Assembly (NCBI GenBank): GCA_020632715.1
Contig: JACKFA010000011.1
Span: 1 to 64,000, forward strand
From: Deltaproteobacteria bacterium
Lineage (GTDB): Bacteria; Myxococcota_A; UBA9042; PHBI01
Direction: 5' to 3'
DNA length: 64,000 nt
Shown here: positions 44,307 to 50,403 of the stretch, piece after piece
Numbering within the stretch: the stretch's first letter is position 1
Layout: each line of letters starts with the position of its first letter
Notes under the pieces: generated by a model
What the model was told of the DNA's origin: nothing
The model's database searches: none
Seen by the model: only the letters and a program-made list of their open reading frames with translations
Position numbers and translations under genes: made by a program

Positions 44307-44969
44307 CTACTGCACGTCGGCGCTGAAGGCGAAGCTGTCGATGCACCAGGTCTCGCCGCCGGTCACGAGCGTCGAGGTGTAGTCCTCGGCGACGGTGACC
44401 TCGGCGAGGACGGCGTTCTGGAGCGTGCCGGCGAAGGTGCCGGAGACGTCGCCGAGGTCGTCGATGACGAGCGTCCCCGACTGCGCGAGGTAGGTCTTCG
44501 CGCAGTTGTCGAGGTTCTCGTCGCAGCCCTGGTAGACGAGCACGCAGTTGCCGCAGGTCTTGTAGTTCTCGCCCGTGAGCGGGTAGCTCCCGGCCTCGGT
44601 CGCGCCGCCCTGCTCCTCGATGATCTCGAAGTTCAGCGTGTCGACGGGGGCCGCGAGCGTGGTCTGCGCGATGTAGAAGAAGAAGCCGAACGCGGGGCCC
44701 GCGTCCTGCGCGACCGCGGTGAAGCCGCTGTGGTCGCACGACGGCTGGGTCGTGTCGCCGGTCGTGTCGGCCACGGTCGTGTCGCCCTCGGCGGTGTCGG
44801 CGACGGTCGTGTCGGCGACGGTCGTGTCGGCGACGGTCGTGTCGGCGACGGTCGTGTCGGTGCCCGAGGTGTCCGCGCCGCCGTTGCCGCTCCCGGAGTC
44901 GCCGCAGGCGGCGGCGCCGAGGGACAGGGCGAGGGCGAGGGCGGCGGCGGTCAGGCGGGCGAGGATCAT
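44307..44969 (-). CDS. Small lipoprotein with VADTT repeat linker
   Basis: 220 residues from ATG 44969 (alternative ATG 44993). The signal ends LSLGAAAC (about residue 21), then a linker of five-residue VADTT/DTT repeats encoded by perfect 15-bp DNA repeats, like the ADT linker of the nearby hydrolase. The C-terminal ~140-residue domain is beta-rich with four conserved-looking Cys (YKTCGNCVLVYQGCDENLDNCAK) and ends SFAFSADVQ. No known family recognised. Probably displayed on the outer membrane. Confidence 0.75.
   Translation of the reverse strand: MILARLTAAALALALSLGAAACGDSGSGNGGADTSGTDTTVADTTVADTTVADTTVADTAEGDTTVADTTGDTTQPSCDHSGFTAVAQDAGPAFGFFFYIAQTTLAAPVDTLNFEIIEEQGGATEAGSYPLTGENYKTCGNCVLVYQGCDENLDNCAKTYLAQSGTLVIDDLGDVSGTFAGTLQNAVLAEVTVAEDYTSTLVTGGETWCIDSFAFSADVQ
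44794..44853 (-). repeat. Four perfect 15-bp tandem repeats encoding VADTT
   Basis: The unit GTGTCGGCGACGGTC (plus strand) repeats four times without change, with degenerate copies on both sides (44764-44793 and after 44854). Each keeps the frame and adds five residues to the lipoprotein linker, so linker length could vary between strains. Confidence 0.85.
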
Positions 44970-45054
44970 GGAGGCGCTCCGGGTCCGGTTCATGGGGGAC
45001 GGGGGAGCTACCACAGGAAGCGCCCCGACCGGAACCCCGGATTCGGCGCCGCGG

Positions 45055-45711
45055 TCAGCGCTCGGTGCCGAGATCGTAGACGCCGCGGATGTCGTCGAGC
45101 TTGGCGCCGAGGTCGACGTGGAGGTCGATGAGCTCCCCCGTGCGCACGTCGAAGACCCAGCCGTGCACCGTCGGCAAGCCCGTCGCGAGCACGCTCTTCT
45201 GGAGCACGGCCGTCTTGATCACGTTCAGGCACTGCTCCTCGACGTTGAGCTCCACGAGGCGCCGGTAGCGGGCGCCCTCGTCGGCGATGCCGTCGAGCTC
45301 GGCCTTGTGGAAGCGGTAGACGTCGCGGATGTTCCGGAGCCACGGGTTCAGGAGCCCGAGATCGCGCGCCTGCATCGCGGCCTTCACGCCGCCGCACTCG
45401 TAGTGGCCGCACACGACGACGTGCTTGACCTTGAGATGTGCAACTGCGAACTCGATGACGCTCAGCGCGTTCAGGTCCGCGATTCCCACCACGTTGGCGA
45501 TGTTGCGGTGCACAAAGACCTGGCCCGGCTGGGCGCCCATGAGCTCCTCGGCGGTGGCGCGGCTGTCGCTGCACCCGATGTAGAGGATCTCCGGGCTCTG
45601 CCCCTGCGCGAGGTGCTCGAAGAACTGGGCGTCGGACGCCTTCTTCTCGGCGATCCAGCGGCGGTTGTTCTCGAAGACCTGCTGGTAGAAATCGGTCGGC
45701 TCGTCGGCCAT
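45055..45711 (-). CDS. Beta-class carbonic anhydrase
   Basis: 218 residues; interconverts CO2 and bicarbonate in the cytoplasm. Zinc ligands Cys47 (IGCSDSR), His103 and Cys106 (CGHYECGG) and the Asp49/Arg51 dyad are all intact; length and the C-terminal GWVFDVRTGELIDL strand are typical. ATG 45711. It is divergent from the RRM protein gene (233-base shared region) and appears monocistronic. Confidence 0.96.
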   Translation of the reverse strand: MADEPTDFYQQVFENNRRWIAEKKASDAQFFEHLAQGQSPEILYIGCSDSRATAEELMGAQPGQVFVHRNIANVVGIADLNALSVIEFAVAHLKVKHVVVCGHYECGGVKAAMQARDLGLLNPWLRNIRDVYRFHKAELDGIADEGARYRRLVELNVEEQCLNVIKTAVLQKSVLATGLPTVHGWVFDVRTGELIDLHVDLGAKLDDIRGVYDLGTER

Positions 45712-45883
45712 CCGCGCCCCCGTGAGCTGTAGAACGTAGACTTTTCCGGGACCGCGGGTTGGTCACGGCGCCCGAAACCTGTATAACGCAGCCGTTCGCT
45801 TGTCGCACCGAGAGCGCAAGCCCCCGAAGAACGCCAGCAGGCGGAGCCCGGGGTGGCAGAGCGCCGAATGAGTTTGTCCCGCG

Positions 45884-45897
45884 GGGGCTCGAGCCCC
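45884..45897. promoter_or_regulatory. 14-bp palindrome in leader of the RRM gene
   Basis: GGGGCTC followed directly by GAGCCCC lies 47 bases before the ATG at 45945, in a purine-rich leader. It could form a hairpin in the 5' UTR that affects translation, or act as an operator. Confidence 0.35.
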
Positions 45898-45944
45898 GCA
45901 AGAGCGCGCGGCCGCTTTGAGCCGGCGCGGAGTGTGTTGATCGT

Positions 45945-46295
45945 ATGTCGAAGAAGCTTTTCGTGGGTGGCCTGGACTGGAACACGGACAACCAGAGCCT
46001 CCATCAGGCGTTCAGTGAGTACGGCGACGTGGTCGAGGCCACCGTCATCACCGATCGCGAGACCGGTCGTTCGCGGGGCTTCGGCTTCGTGACGTTCTCG
46101 GACTCCTCGGCCGCCCAGGCGGCCATCTCCGGGCTCGACGGGCAGCCCGTCGACGGCCGGACCGTCCGCGTGAACCACGCCGAGGACAAGCCGCGCGGCG
46201 GCGGTGGCGGCGGTGGTCGTGGTGGCTTCGGCGGCGGTGGCCGCGGTGGCTTCGGCGGCGGCGGCGGCGGCGGCTACGGGCGCGATCGCTGGTAG
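45945..46295 (+). CDS. Single-RRM glycine-rich RNA-binding protein
   Basis: 116 residues. One complete RRM (residues 3-80) with RNP2 LFVGGL and RNP1 RGFGFVTF, then a ~33-residue Gly/Arg tail (RGGFGGGG repeats, GYGRDRW). This is the bacterial/cyanobacterial Rbp type, often cold-regulated; the RGG tail may promote RNA binding or phase separation. A leader of at least 100 bases with a palindrome at 45884-45897 precedes it and a strong intrinsic terminator follows, so it is a single-gene transcript. Confidence 0.95.
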   Translation: MSKKLFVGGLDWNTDNQSLHQAFSEYGDVVEATVITDRETGRSRGFGFVTFSDSSAAQAAISGLDGQPVDGRTVRVNHAEDKPRGGGGGGGRGGFGGGGRGGFGGGGGGGYGRDRW

Positions 46296-46359
46296 CGGGC
46301 GCCGATGATCCCCGGGGTTGCCAAGGGCGGCCTCGCGGGTCATCATGGTCGTGATGAAG

Positions 46360-46397
46360 AGGGTCGGGCGCGCGAGCGCTCCGACCCTTTTTCTTTT
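46360..46397 (+). terminator. Strong intrinsic terminator
   Basis: The stem AGGGTCGG (46360-46367) pairs with CCGACCCT (46381-46388) and is followed by TTTTCTTTT. It ends the RRM gene transcript 65 bases after the stop and lies 50 bases before the next start, showing that the next gene needs its own promoter and cannot start upstream of it. Confidence 0.9.
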
Positions 46398-46446
46398 CGC
46401 TGTGCGGACCCCCGAATCACCGATCACCCAGCACGGAGCACCGTCC

Positions 46447-48207
46447 TTGGCCGAGCGCGACCCGCGCGGCGCGACCCAGGCGCCGACCACGACGCCCGAT
46501 CGCCCGAGCGCCCCCGGAGACGAGGCCGCCGCCCCGCCGGGCGGCGTCGACACCATGATCGCCGCGGGCGGGAACCAGTCGATGGTGGCCGTCTCCCGCG
46601 GTGACGCCGGCGAGATCGCGCCGACGGGCGCCGGCACCGGCCCGAGCGCCGCCCCGATGGGGGAGCCGGACGCCGACCGCGACCCGCGCGACCCGACGAG
46701 CCTCGCGGGCGCGCTCTCGCACCACTCCGAGAAGCTCGCGCTCTTCAAGAGCGTCATCCGGCGCGCGCTCGCGACGGCCCCCGACCCCGAGGCGCCCGAG
46801 AGCCGCGCGACCCTCCTCCGGAACTCCGCGCAGTGGCTCGCGCAGGGCGAGGCCACGCCCTACGTGCTGACGCCGACCCACGACTCGCACCGCCGGAGGG
46901 AGCTCGGCGACGGCGAGCGCGCCTACTTCGACCAGACCGCGAGCGTCGAGCAGGGCGGCGGGCGCTACGTCCCCCGCGAGTCGCGCGACGCCGCGCCGGC
47001 GCCCGACGCGGGGATCCACGTCGGCACCTACAGCGCCGCCGGGTTCATGACGGGGGACGGCCAGCGCCTCGTGCTCATCGACCCGCCCGACGAGAAGGAC
47101 GTCGAGGAGACGCTCATCCACGAGGTGCAGCACGACGCCGACCTCCACGACGAGGGGGAGGCGTTCCACGACGCGCGCGGCGGCAAGGAGCGCGCCATCC
47201 ACAAGGCCGACGCGAGCTACGTGAACGCCTACCAGAGCGAGCTCCGCGCCTACTGGGCGAACGCGATGTTCGCGAACGCCGCGGGCGAGCCGGGGCGCGT
47301 GGAGCAGCTCACGATCCGCGCGCGCTCGCCGGGCGCGGACCTCGACTACGGCACGAGCGACGACCAGGCCCCGCGCGCCGTCACGACGGGCTTCGACAAC
47401 CCGCGCCAGGCAGCCATCTTCGCCCACCTCCTCGGCGGGAAGGGCGAGGCGCAGTCGCGGGTCGACTGGTTCGACGCCGACCCGGACAGCGCGAGCAACT
47501 GGCTCACCCCCTACGGCTACGTCGCCCACTACTACGTCTGGGACCCGGCGTTCCGCGCGATGGTCGACGCCTACACCGTCCCCGAGGGCGGCAACCTCAT
47601 CAACTCGGTGCGGATCCAGCGCCTCGTCGTCGCGGCCGAGGGCGGCGACCACCGCGCCGTGCTCGAGGCGGCGGCGCGGCTCGACGGCGGCGACCGCGCC
47701 TACCTCGCGGACGAGAAGATCGCGGCCGACTTCTGGAGCACCGCCCGCGGGCACCTCGAGGGCGACGCCCTCGGCGACCTCGAGGCGATCGTCGCCGGGC
47801 GCGTCGACGCGGCGGCGCGCCTCGCCGAGCGCTTCCCGGGGACCGAGGCCCCCGCGGAGGAAGGCGCGGACGCGGTCCCCGAGTACCTCGAGCGCGAGGA
47901 GGTCGCGCCGAGCGGAGGCGACCCGCGGCGCATCGCCGTCATCGACGCGGAAGAGCAGGCGGCCGAGGGGCAGGCGAGCAGCGGCGAACGCTCCGGCGGC
48001 GGGCGCTCCGGCGGCGGCCGCATCGCGCCCATCGACGCGACGCCCTACGTCGTGCAGCGGAACGACACGCTCGGGAAGATCGCGGAGAAGGAGCTCGGCG
48101 ACCGCTCGCGCTGGCGCGAGATCGCGGCGCTGAACCCCGACAAGTGCTCACCGCCGCGCTACGAGGTGCGGCGCGGCGTGACGATCCTCCTCCCCGCGCG
48201 CGACTGA
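46447..48207 (+). CDS. LysM-domain protein with HExxH metallopeptidase-like core
   Basis: 586 residues from TTG 46447, preceded at 8 bases by CGGAG (46434-46438); the frame runs further upstream, but those starts lie inside the terminator. No signal peptide. After ~90 low-complexity residues a helical region (about 95-130) leads to a conserved-looking core with HEVQH at His225-His229 in a TLIHEVQHDADLHDEGEAF context and possible third ligand in YQSELRAYW (about 264), the HExxH...E pattern of zincin proteases. The C-terminus (about 535-586: YVVQRNDTLGKIAEKELGDRSRWREIAALNP) is a LysM domain, which binds peptidoglycan or, in contractile-injection systems, appears in spike/base adaptors and effectors. 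Role as secreted effector or toxin is an inference. Confidence 0.78.
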   Translation: MAERDPRGATQAPTTTPDRPSAPGDEAAAPPGGVDTMIAAGGNQSMVAVSRGDAGEIAPTGAGTGPSAAPMGEPDADRDPRDPTSLAGALSHHSEKLALFKSVIRRALATAPDPEAPESRATLLRNSAQWLAQGEATPYVLTPTHDSHRRRELGDGERAYFDQTASVEQGGGRYVPRESRDAAPAPDAGIHVGTYSAAGFMTGDGQRLVLIDPPDEKDVEETLIHEVQHDADLHDEGEAFHDARGGKERAIHKADASYVNAYQSELRAYWANAMFANAAGEPGRVEQLTIRARSPGADLDYGTSDDQAPRAVTTGFDNPRQAAIFAHLLGGKGEAQSRVDWFDADPDSASNWLTPYGYVAHYYVWDPAFRAMVDAYTVPEGGNLINSVRIQRLVVAAEGGDHRAVLEAAARLDGGDRAYLADEKIAADFWSTARGHLEGDALGDLEAIVAGRVDAAARLAERFPGTEAPAEEGADAVPEYLEREEVAPSGGDPRRIAVIDAEEQAAEGQASSGERSGGGRSGGGRIAPIDATPYVVQRNDTLGKIAEKELGDRSRWREIAALNPDKCSPPRYEVRRGVTILLPARD

Positions 48208-48230
48208 CCGACCCCGGCGACCGCGGCGCC

Positions 48231-48261
48231 CTGCCCCGGCGGCGGGGGCGGATCGGGGCAG
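48231..48261 (+). terminator. Hairpin after the LysM gene
   Basis: CTGCCCCG (48231-48238) pairs with CGGGGCAG (48254-48261) around a 15-base loop, 24 bases after the stop codon. No U-run follows, so terminator function is uncertain. Confidence 0.35.
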
Positions 48262-48311
48262 AACGTCCGAAGAAGGGCGCGGTACGGGACCCTCCGACCC
48301 GCCTCCGACGC

Positions 48312-48327
48312 CGGCACCGGCCTTGCA
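48312..48327 (+). promoter_or_regulatory. Candidate sigma-54 (-24/-12) promoter of the Ku/LigD operon
   Basis: CGGCACC-GGCC-TTGCA fits the consensus TGGCACR-N4-TTGCW with one mismatch and exact GG-N10-GC spacing, 74 bases before the ATG of Ku1. Confidence 0.5.
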
Positions 48328-48400
48328 ACCTCACGTCGCGACGACGAACGAGGAGGCGCCCCGTGCCGACGACGACGATGAACCGCCCGGAGAGCCGCTG

Positions 48401-49201
48401 ATGGCCGCCCGCGCCATGTGGAAGGGGGTCGTGCGCCTCGGCGACGGCCCGGTGGAGGCGATCCCCGTGAAGCTCTACGCGGCCATCGAGGACCGCGGCG
48501 TCCACTTCCGCCTCCTGCACGCGAAGGACGGCGCGCCCGTGCGGCAGGAGCTCGTGGATCCGTCGGCCCCCGAGGACGAGGAGGTCGTCGAGCGCGAGGA
48601 CGTGCGGCGCGGCGTGGCGCTCCCGGACGGGCGCTTCGTGGTGCTCTCGGACGACGAGCTCGCGGCGCTCGCGCCCGAGCCCTCGCGCGACGTGGAGGTG
48701 CTGCGGATCGTCCCGCGCACCGCCGTCGACGACGCCTGGTTCGACCGCCCCTACTGGCTCGGCCCGGACGGGGACGACGCCGGCTACGCGGCCCTCGCCG
48801 CGACGCTCGCGGAGATCGGCGGGGCGGCCATCGTGCGCTGGACGATGCGCAACAAGCGCTACCAGGGCGCCATCATCGCGCGCGGCGGCGGGCTCGCGCT
48901 CGTGCGCCTGCGACACGCCGAGGAGCTCGTGCCGATCGAGCTCCTCGAGGCACCGACGGGCCGCGAGCCGAGCGACAAGGAGCTGAAGCTCGCCGAGCAG
49001 CTCGTGGAGGCGCTCGCCGGGGAGCTCGAGCCGGAGCTGCTCGCGGACGCGCACCGCGAGAAGCTCGAGGCGCTCATCGAGGCGAAGGCGGACGGCAAGG
49101 TCGTGCGGATGAAGCGCGCGAAGAAGGCCGAGGAGACGGACGACGACGGGCTCGCGGCGGCGCTCGGCGCGAGCCTTCAGAAGGCGAAGGGAGGGAAGTG
49201 A
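48401..49201 (+). CDS. ku: Ku-type DNA end-binding protein, copy 1
   Basis: 266 residues from ATG 48401 (GGAG upstream; an in-frame upstream ATG would add an unlikely acidic leader). The Ku bridge/barrel fold is recognised from MWKGVVRLGDGPVEAIPVKLYAAIED near the N-terminus, the acidic VEREDVRRGVALPDGRFVVLSDDEL strand pair, and the C-terminal LAEQLVEALAGELEPELLADAHREKLEALIEAK helix, followed by a Lys-rich tail. It binds double-strand ends and recruits LigD for non-homologous end joining. One base separates it from the second Ku gene. Several motifs differ from the second copy, suggesting a heterodimer. Confidence 0.93.
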   Translation: MAARAMWKGVVRLGDGPVEAIPVKLYAAIEDRGVHFRLLHAKDGAPVRQELVDPSAPEDEEVVEREDVRRGVALPDGRFVVLSDDELAALAPEPSRDVEVLRIVPRTAVDDAWFDRPYWLGPDGDDAGYAALAATLAEIGGAAIVRWTMRNKRYQGAIIARGGGLALVRLRHAEELVPIELLEAPTGREPSDKELKLAEQLVEALAGELEPELLADAHREKLEALIEAKADGKVVRMKRAKKAEETDDDGLAAALGASLQKAKGGK

Positions 49202-49202
49202 G

Positions 49203-50390
49203 ATGGCCCGCGACGCGCGCGAGGAGATCGACGACGACAACGGCGGCGGGGACGGCGTCGCCGAGGTGCGGCCCTTCTGGTCGGGGACGGTGACGTTCGG
49301 GCTCGTGAGCATCCCGGTCGAGCTCTTCGCGGCGTACCGCTCGTCGCGGACGTCGCTCCGGATGCTGTCGGAGGACGGGCAGCCGCTCAGGCGGCGCTAC
49401 GTGTGCAGCGCGGACGGCGAGCCGCTCGAGGCGGACGAGATCGTGCGCGGGGCGCCGCGCGAGGACGACGCGTTCGTCACGGTGAGCGACGAGGAGCTCG
49501 CCTCGGTGGCCCCCGAGAAGAGCCGCGAGATCGACCTCCAGCGCTTCGTGCCGCGGGACGCCATCGACCCGTTCGCCTGCGACCGCGCGTACTTCCTCCT
49601 GCCGGCGGACGAGGTCACGAAGCCGTATCGGCTGCTGTCGCGGGTGATGGAGGCGACCGGGCAGGTCGGGCTCGCGAGCTTCGTGATGCGCGACCACGCG
49701 TACCACGTGGCGATCTCCTCGGTCGGGGGGATCCTGCGGGCCGAGACGCTGCGCGCCCCCGACGAGCTGCGGACGCTCGCGGACGTGGGGGTGACGCCGC
49801 CCGACGAGGGGGCCGCCGGCGGGCGGCTCGCGAAGATGAAGGAGGCCGTGCGCGCCCTCCGCGAGGACGCGCTCGACCCGGCGGAGCTCCGCGACGCGGA
49901 CAGCGCCGCCATCGCCGCCCTGGCGCAGTCCAAGGCCGAGGAGGCCGTGGACGTCGTCGAGCCCCCGGCGGGGGGTGGCGAGGACACCGGCGGGGGCTCG
50001 ATCATCGACATCATGGACGTCCTGCGGCAGCGCCTCGGCGTGAAGGCCGCGGACGGCGCCCGTGGTGGCGCAGAGACAGGAGGAAGCGACATGCCCCAGG
50101 CCTGGAGCGAGAAGGACGAACGCCAGTACGAGCACGTGAAGAAGTCCGAGAAGGACCGCGGCAAGTCGACGAAGAAGGCCGAGGAGATCGCGGCGCGCAC
50201 CGTGAACAAGCAGCGGCGCGAGGAGGGCCGGACCCCGAACGAGACGACGCAGGGGACCGGGAACCCGAACAAGGGCCTCGAGGCGCGCACGAAGGACGAG
50301 CTCTACAACCGCGCGAAGGAGCTCGACATCGACGGGCGCAGCAAGATGACCAAGGACGAGCTCATCCGGGCCATCCGGAAGGCCGGGTGA
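49203..50390 (+). CDS. ku: Ku-type DNA end-binding protein, copy 2, fused to a C-terminal Rho_N/SAP-like module
   Basis: 395 residues. Residues ~20-285 are a canonical bacterial Ku (FWSGTVTFGLVSIPVELFAAYRSS, RRYVCSADGEPLEADEIVRG, ESRVMEATG-like LSRVMEATGQVGLASFVMRDH). After a Gly-rich linker, from Met297, the chain continues into MPQAWSEKDERQYEHVKKSEKDRG and ends KDELYNRAKELDIDGRSKMTKDELIRAIRKAG, a module known as a stand-alone small protein (often called plasmid-stabilisation/Rho_N-domain protein) near NHEJ genes. No stop separates them. The SAP-like end could add DNA affinity. A perfect AGGAGG lies 7 bases before Met297, so a second, shorter product is likely. LigD starts 13 bases downstream. 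Confidence 0.92.
   Translation: MARDAREEIDDDNGGGDGVAEVRPFWSGTVTFGLVSIPVELFAAYRSSRTSLRMLSEDGQPLRRRYVCSADGEPLEADEIVRGAPREDDAFVTVSDEELASVAPEKSREIDLQRFVPRDAIDPFACDRAYFLLPADEVTKPYRLLSRVMEATGQVGLASFVMRDHAYHVAISSVGGILRAETLRAPDELRTLADVGVTPPDEGAAGGRLAKMKEAVRALREDALDPAELRDADSAAIAALAQSKAEEAVDVVEPPAGGGEDTGGGSIIDIMDVLRQRLGVKAADGARGGAETGGSDMPQAWSEKDERQYEHVKKSEKDRGKSTKKAEEIAARTVNKQRREEGRTPNETTQGTGNPNKGLEARTKDELYNRAKELDIDGRSKMTKDELIRAIRKAG
50091..50390 (+). CDS. Probable internal in-frame product: 99-residue Rho_N/SAP-like protein
   Basis: ATG 50091 has a perfect Shine-Dalgarno AGGAGG (50078-50083) 7 bases upstream, better than that of either Ku gene. From here the sequence has the start, length and composition of a free-standing protein (MPQAWSEKDERQYEHVKK..., basic middle AARTVNKQRREEGRTPNETTQGTGNPNKG, C-terminal LYNRAKELDIDGRSKMTKDELIRAIRK). 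It is in frame with the upstream Ku, so both a fusion and a short protein could be made from one message. Whether both exist cannot be told from sequence alone. Confidence 0.6.
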   Translation: MPQAWSEKDERQYEHVKKSEKDRGKSTKKAEEIAARTVNKQRREEGRTPNETTQGTGNPNKGLEARTKDELYNRAKELDIDGRSKMTKDELIRAIRKAG

Positions 50391-50403
50391 GCCGGGAGAG
50401 CGC

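Noticed and set aside
45840..45944. Possible tRNA or riboswitch in the RRM leader
   Set aside because: No cloverleaf or T-loop sequence, and the only stable element is a simple palindrome.
46318..46446. Upstream ATG starts for the LysM protein
   Set aside because: They fall within or before the intrinsic terminator at 46360-46397; the transcript and frame there encode an implausible hydrophobic/basic leader.
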